Source: Haloferax marinisediminis
Lineage (GTDB): Archaea > Halobacteriota > Halobacteria > Halobacteriales > Haloferacaceae
Direction of reading: 5' to 3'
DNA: 64,000 bases
Assembly (NCBI RefSeq): GCF_009674585.1
Contig: NZ_WKJP01000001.1
Location: forward strand, 1,488,001 to 1,552,000
This document shows, one piece after another, positions 43,503 through 51,956 of the stretch (position 1 is the stretch's first letter; each line of letters begins with the position of its first letter). The notes under the pieces were generated by a model. The model did not search any database. It had not been told where the DNA came from and worked only from the letters and a program-made list of their open reading frames with translations. Made by a program: the position numbers and the translations under genes.

Positions 43503-43796
43503 ATGAACGACAATTGCTTTATCGCGCTGGCCAACGAACACCGCCGAAGCCTCTTGATAGGACTGCTCGAGTCGAACCAGCAACGTGCGGCGGGTTGTAT
43601 TTCAGCCACTGAAGGCGCGCAGCATCTCCAACCGAGCCACTCACAAGCGGTGGCGATGTATCATCAACATCTCCCCACACTTGTCGACTATGGGTTCATC
43701 CGCTGGACCCGTGACACTCATGAGGTCACACGAGGTCCTGAGTTCGAGGACATACGTCCGCTGCTCGAATTTATCCGGCGTCACTCCGAGCAGTAA
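43503..43796 (+). CDS. DUF7344-like small winged-helix regulator
   Basis: This 97-residue protein has FIALANEHRRSLLIGLLESNQQ, then AVAMYHQHLPTLVDYGFIRWTRDTHEVTRGPEFEDIRPLLEFI, the same scheme as the 17.5-kb DUF7344 regulator (NPHR..VL, then HHTHLPKLDDVGVIRYD). The H-x-H-L-P-x-L-x-x-x-G-x-I core is the recognition helix of this haloarchaeal family. It is less acidic and more AT-rich than its neighbours. It follows an AT-rich gap containing two palindromes. Confidence 0.72.
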   Translation: MNDNCFIALANEHRRSLLIGLLESNQQRAAGCISATEGAQHLQPSHSQAVAMYHQHLPTLVDYGFIRWTRDTHEVTRGPEFEDIRPLLEFIRRHSEQ

Positions 43797-43867
43797 TCGT
43801 TCTCTAGCGATGCCACGCCGTATTTCGAGCGCTCTGTGAACTGACGGTACTGGCCAGCGTGCTGTCC

Positions 43868-45025
43868 TTACTGCGTCATCGACTCTTGACTCGCTGCACA
43901 GTTGTTCGGGCCGAGTTCGAGTTGGAACGCCACGTAGTTGGGCGTATCGAGCTGTCCGAGGTTGGTCTGGATAATCTGCTCGTGATTCGACGGGCGCGGC
44001 GGCACGTCGGCGGTGATGTACTCGACGAACTCGTCTTCGGGCATCGAGAGGGCGGCCATCTTCGCCGTCAGGTCGCCGAGCGTCGCAGTGTAGGACCAGT
44101 CGTCCGCTGGGTCTGCACTGTCACTGTAGTGTGCGGGGGCGACGATGGTCTCGTCGGCGAGTGTGAGGATGCGGTTCTGGAGCGAGTCGTAGAGGGTCGC
44201 CGCCGCGTCGGCAGCGCCTTCGTCACCGTCTTCGAGGTCCGGTCGGGCGACGCTCTCGGTGAACAGTCCGTCACCACTGAGGAGGACGGCGTCGTCGACG
44301 AGGAACGAGGTCATTCCGGAGGTGTGGCCGGGCGTGTGAATCACGTCGATCGTGCTATCGCCGACTGCAATTTCGTCTCCGTGGGCGATGGTCTCGTACG
44401 CAACGTCGTAGTCGATACCGCGAGCGACTGCGGGTTCGGGGACGACCACATCGGCTTCCGAGCGAGTCGCAAATGCCCGGACGCCGCTGATGTGGTCGGC
44501 GTGGACGTGCGTGTCGACGGCCGCGGTAATCTCTGCCCCGTAGTCGCGGGCGACTTCGATGTACGTGTCGACGAACGCGAGGAGTGGGTCGACGACGACT
44601 GCTTCGTCCCCGGAGACGACCATGTAGGCGAGACACCCACTCGACGGGCGACTGAACTGGAGAACCGTTGCATTCGCATTCGTCTCCAGTTCTTGGTGAA
44701 CGTAGAGATTCGCCCATCCGTTCATCCCGTACTGGAGATTTTTCGCGTCGATACCCGCCTGTTGGAGCATTTGAACCGCCATCTGACTCGTCTGACCGGA
44801 GGCACAGACTGCGACGACTTCGCCCTCCGAAGCCCCGTTCAGCAGTGTTGCGGGGTCGACTGCTTGCAGTTGCGTCACCGGGACGTTCACCGCCTCGACG
44901 TTGTCGCCGTCGATGTGCCACTCGTCGAAGTCGTGCGGACCGCGTACGTCCACGATTGTGACGTCTGACCCGCTGTCGATGGCTTCTTTCAGTTCCTGCG
45001 GTTGGATGCTCGGGATACGCGTCAT
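43868..45025 (-). CDS. Rhodanese-metallo-beta-lactamase fusion (persulfide dioxygenase-like)
   Basis: This 385-residue protein has an N-terminal rhodanese domain (about 5-112) with the sulfur-carrying Cys74 in VCASGQTS. The C-terminal MBL-fold domain (about 118-375) has metal motif THVHADH (172-178), then HTPGHTSG and LSGDGLF. It resembles the ETHE1/persulfide dioxygenase group, which oxidises glutathione- or CoA-type persulfides. The order rhodanese first, MBL second is the reverse of many bacterial fusions. It presumably moves sulfane sulfur between its two domains. Confidence 0.85.
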   Translation of the reverse strand: MTRIPSIQPQELKEAIDSGSDVTIVDVRGPHDFDEWHIDGDNVEAVNVPVTQLQAVDPATLLNGASEGEVVAVCASGQTSQMAVQMLQQAGIDAKNLQYGMNGWANLYVHQELETNANATVLQFSRPSSGCLAYMVVSGDEAVVVDPLLAFVDTYIEVARDYGAEITAAVDTHVHADHISGVRAFATRSEADVVVPEPAVARGIDYDVAYETIAHGDEIAVGDSTIDVIHTPGHTSGMTSFLVDDAVLLSGDGLFTESVARPDLEDGDEGAADAAATLYDSLQNRILTLADETIVAPAHYSDSADPADDWSYTATLGDLTAKMAALSMPEDEFVEYITADVPPRPSNHEQIIQTNLGQLDTPNYVAFQLELGPNNCAASQESMTQ

Positions 45026-45343
45026 GTGGTATGGACCGAGATGCGGTCCTGAGGCACATAAGAATTCCCATTATATTGGGGTTGTCGCACAAGACACTAA
45101 TAGACCCAATCAGCGTTGTTGTGGGGATTTCACTGGGGCGAATAAGCGCGATTATTCGACTGCAGACGGCCTAAAATCTGGCATAGGGTGTCGAACGACT
45201 CGAAACACCGAGTGTGAGAGCCACCGACGAACTGACGATATATATTGTAGTAAAAGAACACAACAGCTATCGCCAGCGACGACTGAAACGGTCAGTTCGC
45301 TCGATGTCTCGATGCCGTCGAACTGGACGACGTGGGCCGCAGT
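45026..45343. other. Intergenic region with no gene seen
   Basis: About 318 nt, more AT-rich than average. It holds a promoter-like TTATATTGG (45071-45079), a perfect inverted repeat at 45139-45158, AT tract GATATATATTG (45236-45246) and a small inverted repeat ACTGA-N5-TCAGT (45282-45296) that could end the hydrolase transcript from the right. No frame has haloarchaeal composition. Confidence 0.45.
45139..45158. promoter_or_regulatory. Perfect 7-bp inverted repeat CGAATAA-N6-TTATTCG
   Basis: CGAATAA (45139-45145) and TTATTCG (45152-45158) flank GCGCGA. It lies about 115 nt before the rhodanese-MBL start and about 190 nt from the hydrolase stop. It could be an operator or an RNA hairpin. Confidence 0.4.
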
Positions 45344-45970
45344 TCAGTGTTCGGCCACGAGGGTCGGCACGAGAAACTCGGCCACCGCGTCGGCGACTTT
45401 TCCGGTCTGGCCGATGAAGAAGTGGTCTGCGGCGAACTCGACGGTCGACTGGTGATATTCGGTGGCACAGTCGACGACGGGTTGCCAGTCGGCGATGTCG
45501 TCGCGGGTCCCGTAGACGACCTGAACGGGGACCGGGATTTGGTCGAACTCCTCGGTCACGTCGAGGTCAGCGGCGAGACGTGCTGCGGGACCGAGTGCCG
45601 AGACGGCCTCCACGTCCGCTCCGTCTGCGGCAGCGAGGAGTGCCATCGCACCGCCGAAACTGAACCCGAACAGACCAACGCGGTCGTATCGTTCGTTCGC
45701 CCACTCGACTGCCCTGAGCGTGTCGGCGCGTTCGCCGTAGCCTTCGTCCCACTCACCGTAGTCGAATCGGAGGCAGTCGATGCCACGACTCCGGACGGCA
45801 TCGCTCACAGCGACGAGGCGAGCGTCGCCACGGTGGCCACCTTGTTGCGGGTGGGGTGGGCAGGCGACGACGACAGCGTCAGGAGAGTCGCCAGCGACAG
45901 CTGCAGAGTCGGCGGCGTCCAACGTCGCCTTCACGTCTCGCCCACCGGGTACGAGAATCGTCTCAGTCAT
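45344..45970 (-). CDS. Alpha/beta hydrolase, dienelactone hydrolase-like
   Basis: This 208-residue protein has the nucleophile elbow GFSFGG with Ser104, an acid in VVYGTRDD and a base His in FAADHFF. The N-terminal CPPHPQQGGHRGDARLVAVSDAV is characteristic of a haloarchaeal subgroup related to bacterial YsgA/dienelactone hydrolases. The substrate is not known. It is divergent from pspA, with a single AT-rich box in the middle of a 54-nt gap. It is a distant relative of the hydrolase at 1.7-2.3 kb. Confidence 0.82.
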   Translation of the reverse strand: MTETILVPGGRDVKATLDAADSAAVAGDSPDAVVVACPPHPQQGGHRGDARLVAVSDAVRSRGIDCLRFDYGEWDEGYGERADTLRAVEWANERYDRVGLFGFSFGGAMALLAAADGADVEAVSALGPAARLAADLDVTEEFDQIPVPVQVVYGTRDDIADWQPVVDCATEYHQSTVEFAADHFFIGQTGKVADAVAEFLVPTLVAEH

Positions 45971-45991
45971 ACCAACCTCTTACGCTGGTGA

Positions 45992-46000
45992 GGTTTTAAG
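45992..46000. promoter_or_regulatory. Single TATA box centred between divergent genes
   Basis: GTTTTAAGC lies at the middle of the 54-nt gap. Its centre is 26-29 nt from both the hydrolase ATG (45970) and the pspA ATG (46025), the leaderless spacing in both directions. Because TTTTAA is nearly symmetrical, one element may serve both genes. Confidence 0.5.
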
Positions 46001-46024
46001 CCGAGCGTCGCGTACTTATTGGGT

Positions 46025-46849
46025 ATGGGAATTCTCTCTCGCGCGTCGTACGTCATCCGCTCGAAAATAAACGCCCTCCTCAACCGTGCGGAGGACCCTA
46101 CGGAGACACTCGACTACTCCTACGAGAAGATGCGTGACGAGCTTCAGCAGGTCAAACAGGGCATCGCAGACCTAACGACACAGAAGAAACGACTGGAGAT
46201 TCAGAAGCGACGACTCGAAGAGAACGTCGAGAAGCACAACGACCAGGCACGGCAAGCCGTCCAGCAGGACCGTGAGGACCTCGCGCGCAAGGCCCTAGAG
46301 AAGAAGCAGGCCAAGATGAACCAAATCGAGGAACTCGATGGCCAGATTGCGCGCCTCCAAGAGACACAGGATACCCTCGTCCAGAAGAAAGATGAACTCC
46401 AGAGCCGTATCGAGGAGTTCCGCACGAAGAAGGAGACGATGAAGGCACGCTACGAGGCGGCCGAAGCATCGAGTCGCGTCTCCGAGGCCATGTCCGGTGT
46501 CGGCGACGAGATGGCAGACGTGGGTCGTGCGCTCGAACGTGCCGAAGAACGGACCGACGAGATGGAAGCCCGTTCGGCCGCCATGGACGAACTCATGGAA
46601 TCCGGCGCGCTCGACGACGTCCTCTCGGACAAAGACTCCATCGAGCGCGAACTGGAAGCGGGTCGGACCAACGCGGAAGTCGATGCCGAACTGGAGACGC
46701 TGAAAGCCGAGATGGGCAAATCGTCTGCCCCCGCGGAAGAGGAACCGGCCGAAGAAGCGGAGGTCGACGTCGACGTCGAAGAAGAAGTCGTCGACGAAGA
46801 AGTCGAAGCCGAACTGGAAGAGCTGAAGAACGAAGAAGAGTCGTCGTAA
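46025..46849 (+). CDS. pspA: PspA/IM30 family envelope-stress protein
   Basis: This 274-residue protein is mostly coiled coil (about 25-160 and 170-225), beginning with GILSRASYVIRSKINALLNRAEDPTETLDYSYEKM, the family N-terminus that contains the membrane-binding amphipathic helix. The C-terminal 50 residues are extremely acidic (EEEPAEEAEVDVDVEEE). PspA proteins coat and protect damaged membrane. Haloarchaeal homologs respond to salt and hypo-osmotic stress. The start is supported by the box at 45992-46000. Confidence 0.9.
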   Translation: MGILSRASYVIRSKINALLNRAEDPTETLDYSYEKMRDELQQVKQGIADLTTQKKRLEIQKRRLEENVEKHNDQARQAVQQDREDLARKALEKKQAKMNQIEELDGQIARLQETQDTLVQKKDELQSRIEEFRTKKETMKARYEAAEASSRVSEAMSGVGDEMADVGRALERAEERTDEMEARSAAMDELMESGALDDVLSDKDSIERELEAGRTNAEVDAELETLKAEMGKSSAPAEEEPAEEAEVDVDVEEEVVDEEVEAELEELKNEEESS

Positions 46850-46948
46850 CGGGTCTAGCCAATACACATCGGGTGCTGTGAGTTGCTGTGCGGACCACGT
46901 TCGACCGACTGCGACGACCGATTTTAGTCCGTCAATGAACACTACATC

Positions 46949-48061
46949 ATGTCGAGTAACGAGGGGTCATCTGCTGGCGAACCCAGTGACAGAATGCGAG
47001 AGCGAGGGTCAACGAGTCGGTCGAAACTCGCCGTCTACCTTTGTGCCGACCGGTGGGTCGTCGCTGCCGTCCCGCCCGCAGTCATCTTCGTCAGTATCGT
47101 CGTTCTCGGAACGCTCGACCCGACCCCACTCCGGAGTGCTGTCGAATCGTCTGACCCGATCGAGACGCTCGCACAGGGTCTCCTCACTGCAATCGTCACC
47201 GGTGTCACACTCGTCGTCAGTATCAACCAACTCGTCCTGTCGCGCGAACTCGGCCCGCTCGGAGACCAGCGCGAGCGAATGGAAGGGTCGGTTGCCTTCC
47301 GCGAAGACGTCGCCGACCTCATCGGTGTCTCTGTCGCGCCACCCGAACCTGCTGCGTTCATGCGTGCGTTAGCCGAGAGCATCGCGACACGGGCGCAAGC
47401 CGTCGGTGAGACAGTACAGAGAGACACCACCACTGACGACACCGACGCCGAGGCTGGCGACGCTGACGTGGCTGGTGAAGATGCACCACCAGAACAGATT
47501 GAACACCGTATCAGTGAGTTCGCGACCAACGTCGCGGAGAACGCAGACGACGTTGCGGACCGACTCGATGGACGACAGTTCGGGACGTTCGAGGTGCTCT
47601 CGGCCGCGTTGGACCTCAACTATTCGTGGAAAATCTATCAGGCGACGCGACTCCGCCGGATGCACGACGGCCTGTCTTCGGAGACCAAAACGGCGCTCGA
47701 CGACCTTCGAGACGCCCTCGAACTGTTTGGCCCCGCTCGCGAACACGTCAAGACACTCTACTTCCGTTGGGAACTCGTCGACCTCTCGCGGGCGATGTTC
47801 TACACCGCAGTTCCCGCGCTCGTCGCGAGTATCAGCGCGATACTGTTTCTCGACAACCCCGCTAGCCTGCCCGGAGCGACGCTCGGGGTGTCGAACCTAC
47901 TTCTGGGAGTCGCGTTCGTCACCGCAATCTCGATTGTTCCGTTCTCGGTGCTTGCAGCCTACGTCCTTCGTATCTCTACGGTCGCCAAACGAACGCTCTC
48001 TATCGGACCGTTCGTGCTGCGGTCAGAGACGAGCGGCGAGGATATCGATTGGGAGTCCTAA
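46949..48061 (+). CDS. Haloarchaeal four-helix membrane protein
   Basis: This 370-residue protein has two N-terminal helices (about 35-55 and 70-95), a soluble acidic middle (about 105-260) and two C-terminal helices (about 270-290 and 305-335). The loop ETLAQGLLTAIVTGVTLVVSINQLVLSRELGPLGDQRERM is well formed and probably conserved. I do not recognise a named family with confidence. The N-terminal 30 residues look disordered. It lies on the same strand 99 nt after pspA, which could link it to envelope stress, but that is only position. Confidence 0.62.
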   Translation: MSSNEGSSAGEPSDRMRERGSTSRSKLAVYLCADRWVVAAVPPAVIFVSIVVLGTLDPTPLRSAVESSDPIETLAQGLLTAIVTGVTLVVSINQLVLSRELGPLGDQRERMEGSVAFREDVADLIGVSVAPPEPAAFMRALAESIATRAQAVGETVQRDTTTDDTDAEAGDADVAGEDAPPEQIEHRISEFATNVAENADDVADRLDGRQFGTFEVLSAALDLNYSWKIYQATRLRRMHDGLSSETKTALDDLRDALELFGPAREHVKTLYFRWELVDLSRAMFYTAVPALVASISAILFLDNPASLPGATLGVSNLLLGVAFVTAISIVPFSVLAAYVLRISTVAKRTLSIGPFVLRSETSGEDIDWES

Positions 48062-48152
48062 CAGACTCTGTTCGAAACGAACACTCAGCGGTGCGCACCG
48101 GTCCCCGGCCGGTCGAGTGCGTCGAGGCCGACTGAAAAACAAGTACTGTGGG

Positions 48153-48560
48153 TCAGGCTTGTGCCGACCGACCCGAGAGAAAGGCTTTCGTCAGGATGGA
48201 CAGGCCGAACAGAACCACTACCAGTGGCCACGTCAGCGTGAATCCAGCAAAGCCGCCGAGACCAATGAGTAAGAAGATGGCGGTCCAGAAGTAATCGTCA
48301 GTCGTTGGGTTTGGGTAGTTCGGAGAAGAGAGACGAACCGCTCCGAGCAAGAGCGCGTACGCCCCGACTCCCACGAACAACCAACTCCAGATATCACCTT
48401 GCGCGATTTGTGGGAGCGCCCCCAGACTATCGACTGCAAGGAGTACACCAGCGATGACGACGACACCACCCCAGAAGAAAGCATCAAACTGCTTCTTCAC
48501 GGATTTTACTTGGGAGTCGTCTTGCTGGTACAGTTCCTCAGTTCCGGCTCGAGTCGCCAT
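48153..48560 (-). CDS. Small four-helix membrane protein
   Basis: This 135-residue protein has four hydrophobic segments (about 28-48, 57-76, 94-110 and 112-128) and short charged ends. ATG codons at 48590, 48566 and 48560 are all in frame; I chose 48560 (MATRAGTEEL). I see no catalytic motif. It is convergent with the preceding membrane protein. The 190 nt upstream, to the next gene on the same strand, hold no other gene. Confidence 0.6.
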   Translation of the reverse strand: MATRAGTEELYQQDDSQVKSVKKQFDAFFWGGVVVIAGVLLAVDSLGALPQIAQGDIWSWLFVGVGAYALLLGAVRLSSPNYPNPTTDDYFWTAIFLLIGLGGFAGFTLTWPLVVVLFGLSILTKAFLSGRSAQA

Positions 48561-48756
48561 TTTCATCACCTCGTTGCTGTGTTGGCCCACGCGTCACGCA
48601 GTGGAATCTCCGAGGCGCGCAGACACCACATGATAACATACACCACGGCCCCACATATCGGTATCAGTTCGTTCCTGAGAGGCGAGAAAAATACTGAACA
48701 AATTACTGTACGGGGTTCGGACACACGAGCGAGTGATTCGGCCGAGTGAACGATTG

Positions 48757-49794
48757 TTAGTTCTTCTTCGCGCCAGTTCCCGGACGGTCGAGTGCGTCGA
48801 GGTCGATTGCTCCCTGTGGCATCGGGACACCCTTGTACGGGTCGTCCGCGAGGAGGAGCGACCCATCGAGATCGACGTAGTCGAGAAGCGGTGCGAGGTG
48901 GCACCCAGCGGCGATTGCGGCGTTCGTCTCTATCATACAGCCGAGCATGACTTCGAGACCGTGTGAGCGGGCAGTGTGAATCGCACGCTTCGCCTCGGTG
49001 AGTCCACCCAACTTCATCAGTTTCAGGTTCGCGATGTCGACGCGGTCGGCAATCTTCGGGATGTCGTCGGCCGTGATACACGACTCGTCGGCCGCGATGG
49101 GGAGCGCCGAGTGGTCGTAGACGAATTTGAGACCCTCGTAGTCCTCGGCAGGAACCGGTTGCTCGATGAACTCGACGCCGTAGTCTGCGAGGAACTCGCT
49201 CATCTCGACGGCCTCACGGGGCGTCCACGCCTCGTTGGCGTCGACACGGATAGTCACGCCAGGTGCCTCGTCGCGGACGGCCTCGATGATGGCTTTGTCG
49301 CGGTCGGTTCCGACTTTCACTTTGAGGATGTCGTACCCTGCTTCGTACGCCTCTGCGGTCTTCTCACGAATCGTGTCGAGGTCGTCGAGACCGATGGTGA
49401 ACGACGATGTCGGAGACCGTTCGGGGTCGAGGCCCCAGAGTCTGTAGAGCGGGACGCCGAGTCGTTTCGCAGCGAGGTCGTGGAGGGCGATGCTCACCGC
49501 AGTTCGGGCGGCCGGGTTGCGACGAACCGTCTGCGCCATCTGGCGTTCGATTCGGTCGATTGCGTGGGGGTCACCGACGGCTTCGACGACGTCGAGCAGG
49601 GCGGGAAGGACCGCTTCAACGGTGTCTGCAGTCTCCCCGTAATGAGTCGACGGCGCGGCCGCGCCGACGCCCGTCATCCCGCCTTCGTCTTCGATACGGA
49701 CGACGACGTTCTCGGCTTCCGTCTGCGTCCCACGGGAGATTCCAAACGGGTCGGCGAGTGGCATCGAGATGCGCTCGAACTCGGTCGAGAGCAT
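48757..49794 (-). CDS. Enolase-superfamily epimerase/racemase, DgcA-like
   Basis: This 345-residue protein has the muconate-lactonising/dipeptide epimerase layout: catalytic lysines in LKVKVG (Lys158 and Lys160), metal ligands Asp185 (RVDANEAW), Glu211 (EQPVP) and Asp236 (ADESC), and a second lysine pair in LKLMKLGGL (Lys258 and Lys261). It would be called L-Ala-D/L-Glu epimerase by similarity. It begins directly after the DUF1611 gene stop, and this pair matches bacterial DgcN-DgcA, in which DgcA racemises N-acetyl-D-glutamate. The specificity here is inferred from context. Confidence 0.85.
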   Translation of the reverse strand: MLSTEFERISMPLADPFGISRGTQTEAENVVVRIEDEGGMTGVGAAAPSTHYGETADTVEAVLPALLDVVEAVGDPHAIDRIERQMAQTVRRNPAARTAVSIALHDLAAKRLGVPLYRLWGLDPERSPTSSFTIGLDDLDTIREKTAEAYEAGYDILKVKVGTDRDKAIIEAVRDEAPGVTIRVDANEAWTPREAVEMSEFLADYGVEFIEQPVPAEDYEGLKFVYDHSALPIAADESCITADDIPKIADRVDIANLKLMKLGGLTEAKRAIHTARSHGLEVMLGCMIETNAAIAAGCHLAPLLDYVDLDGSLLLADDPYKGVPMPQGAIDLDALDRPGTGAKKN

Positions 49795-50820
49795 TCAAAA
49801 CACCTCGTCGATGAAGGCTGCGGCGTCCTGCCGGACGGGGTCGACAGCGGGGACACCGAGTTCGTCGGCGAACGCTTCGACCGCTGCGGAAGCCTCGTCG
49901 TCGTCTTCGACGTTCGAGGTGTTGAGCGCGCCACCGACGATATCGGCTTCGTGGACGGGGGCCGCGAGGTTCTCGTAAAGCGAGACGTACTCCGAGAGGT
50001 CAGGAAGCGCGAACGACTCGTAGCCGTGAATCGCCTCGCGGGTGGACTCGTGGCAGAGAATCAGTTTGTCCGCCATCGCGCCGTGGAGGATGCCACAGGT
50101 GACTGCGGAGTACGCAGGGTGGACGATACTGCCCTGCCCTTCGACGAAGAGCACGTCGTACTCGTCGCCTTTCTCCAGAATCATCTCTTCGACCGACCCT
50201 GCGGTGAAGTCGCTCACGACGCGGTCGACGGGGTTGCCCCACCCGGCAATCATGATTCCTGTCTGGCCCGTCGGGATGAATCCTGCGTCGATACCCTGCT
50301 CGCGGGCGGCCTCGACGAGTTCGAGCGTCGCGGTCATCTTTCCGACAGAGCAGTCGGTTCCGACGGTGAGGACGACTTCTGCGTCGACGTCCGCGCTCTT
50401 ACCCTGTGCGACGCCGATGTCGTCGTGTGGCTTGCGAACGTCGTTGATGTCACAGCCGTGTTCGGCGGCGAGTGCGGCGAACTCCTCGTCGTCGTTGAGG
50501 AAGTAGTGAAGGCCAGCGATGATGTCACAGCCGCGTTCGAGGGCCGTCCGAACGTCTTCGCGCCACGTCTCGTCGAACCCGCCACCGATGGGGGCGATGC
50601 CGATGAGGAGGGCATCGGCCTCGGGCGCATCGGCCATCGAAGAGACGATTGGGACGTCTGGGAGGTCACGGCGGTGGTCTGCTGTCGAGGTTCCGGGTTT
50701 GTCTCGGTCGAGGACGGCAACCACGTCGTAGTCGGCGTACTTGAGGACGCCCGTAGCGGTCTTCGCGCGGTCGGGGAACTTCTCGTGTGCGAGGACGACG
50801 ACTCGTTGTGGGTCGCTCAT
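49795..50820 (-). CDS. DUF1611 P-loop protein, DgcN-like (D-glutamate N-acetyltransferase type)
   Basis: This 341-residue protein has an N-terminal Rossmann part (RVVVLAHEKFPDRAKTATGVLKYADYDVVAVLDRDKPG) and a P-loop GTDCSVGKMT (154-163) in a DUF1611 C-terminal domain with FVEGQGSIVHPAYSAVTCGILHGAMADKLILCHE. Bacterial DgcN of this family acetylates D-glutamate. Its stop codon is adjacent to the start of the DgcA-like gene with no gap. A box CTTTTAGGG on the minus strand (50844-50850), about 26 nt before the ATG, forms the promoter of the pair. Confidence 0.8.
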   Translation of the reverse strand: MSDPQRVVVLAHEKFPDRAKTATGVLKYADYDVVAVLDRDKPGTSTADHRRDLPDVPIVSSMADAPEADALLIGIAPIGGGFDETWREDVRTALERGCDIIAGLHYFLNDDEEFAALAAEHGCDINDVRKPHDDIGVAQGKSADVDAEVVLTVGTDCSVGKMTATLELVEAAREQGIDAGFIPTGQTGIMIAGWGNPVDRVVSDFTAGSVEEMILEKGDEYDVLFVEGQGSIVHPAYSAVTCGILHGAMADKLILCHESTREAIHGYESFALPDLSEYVSLYENLAAPVHEADIVGGALNTSNVEDDDEASAAVEAFADELGVPAVDPVRQDAAAFIDEVF

Positions 50821-50843
50821 ACTGGGTGAGACTACGTGCCACC

Positions 50844-50850
50844 CTAAAAG
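50844..50850 (-). promoter_or_regulatory. TATA box of the DgcN-DgcA-like operon
   Basis: CTTTTAG on the minus strand, about 26 nt before the ATG at 50820, fits a leaderless start. Nothing else is seen between 50821 and 50958. Confidence 0.5.
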
Positions 50851-50958
50851 GTCGGGCGATTCGGCAGCGTCTGTCGGTGAATCGTCACCGAAGAGTCGAA
50901 TGGTCGCCGAGTCGTCTTTGGCGGGACCGTCGGCGGGAGTTCCGCACTGATGTGGGAC

Positions 50959-51858
50959 TCAGATTCGGAACAGTCGCGTCGTCCAGAACTCACGCGAGGC
51001 CTCTCGAAGGGCCGCCTCGGGGTCGCCACTGGCATCGACCGTCGCGGTCAGTGACGCTCGCTCGCGGAACTCGCCGAGGACCGTCCGTTCGCCGAGGACG
51101 ACGAGGTCTGTCTCGGCGCCGAGGTGGTCGTCGAGGGCGTCGTGACACGCGTCGAGGTGGTCGTCTATCTGGCCCTCACGGATACGTTCGAAGCGTGCCT
51201 GTGAGAACCCTCCTTTCGAGTGTGCCGACTTCACGTCGCTCTCGAACCCCGTCTCGTAGACGAGTTCGTCGTCTTCGTAGTAGCCGAGGGCGAACAGGTC
51301 GGAGCGAACGAGCGCGACCACGGTCTCCGGGGTAGGAAAGAACCAGTCTGTGTCGAGGAGGAACCCGTCGCCCCACGCGTCGAACTGGTCGGCGGAGCGC
51401 GGTGGTGAGAGGGCGACACTCACGAGTCCGGCATCGTCGGTGAGTGCGACACAGGGGGCGGCCCGGCGGACGAGTGACGCACGGTCGCCGAAAGCGGACT
51501 CGACGGCGGACGGAATCGACTGTTCGTCGGTGACGACCGCAGTCAGGGCACCTTCGGGCGCGGTCGAGACGGAGTCGAGGCGACTGACGACCTCGCGGAG
51601 GCGACCACCACGAAGGTCTTCAGTCCCGCGAAAGTCGAGCGAGTCGTCGTCGCCGGAGAGGCGCGCGACTCGGTCTTCGAGTTCAGTGATACGGTCTTCG
51701 AGGCGGTTGACCTCCGCTTCAGCGTTTTGTCGCGCACGGACCGCGTCTTTCCGCCGGTCCGACTCACCTTCGAGGCGGCCTGCTAACGCGTCGCGTTCGT
51801 CTTCTAACTCCGCGATGCGCTCTTTGAGTTCGGCCCGGCCCAACAACTCGTCCAGCAT
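50959..51858 (-). CDS. Vms1/VLRF1-type peptidyl-tRNA hydrolase, archaeal
   Basis: This 299-residue protein starts with a coiled coil (about 7-69, heptads of Glu/Arg/Leu) and has an eRF1-like central domain. The diagnostic loop SKGGFSQARFERIREGQ holds Gln220, the position of the catalytic glutamine of Vms1/ANKZF1. These enzymes cut the peptide or the CCA end from tRNA on stalled large ribosomal subunits. The usual C-terminal ankyrin and VIM parts of eukaryotic Vms1 are missing, as expected in archaea. Confidence 0.83.
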   Translation of the reverse strand: MLDELLGRAELKERIAELEDERDALAGRLEGESDRRKDAVRARQNAEAEVNRLEDRITELEDRVARLSGDDDSLDFRGTEDLRGGRLREVVSRLDSVSTAPEGALTAVVTDEQSIPSAVESAFGDRASLVRRAAPCVALTDDAGLVSVALSPPRSADQFDAWGDGFLLDTDWFFPTPETVVALVRSDLFALGYYEDDELVYETGFESDVKSAHSKGGFSQARFERIREGQIDDHLDACHDALDDHLGAETDLVVLGERTVLGEFRERASLTATVDASGDPEAALREASREFWTTRLFRI

Positions 51859-51956
51859 GCTCGGAAGCGTGCAGGCCGTCCACTTGAGACTTCGGACGTC
51901 GAACGCCTCGGCTACTCGGTGCAGTTGTGCGGGAGGTGTGGCACCGTCAGGTCACG

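Noticed and set aside
45214-45417. Plus-strand frame starting in the 45-kb gap
   Set aside because: The product is very basic (Arg-rich), unlike the proteome, and its second half is antisense to the hydrolase gene.
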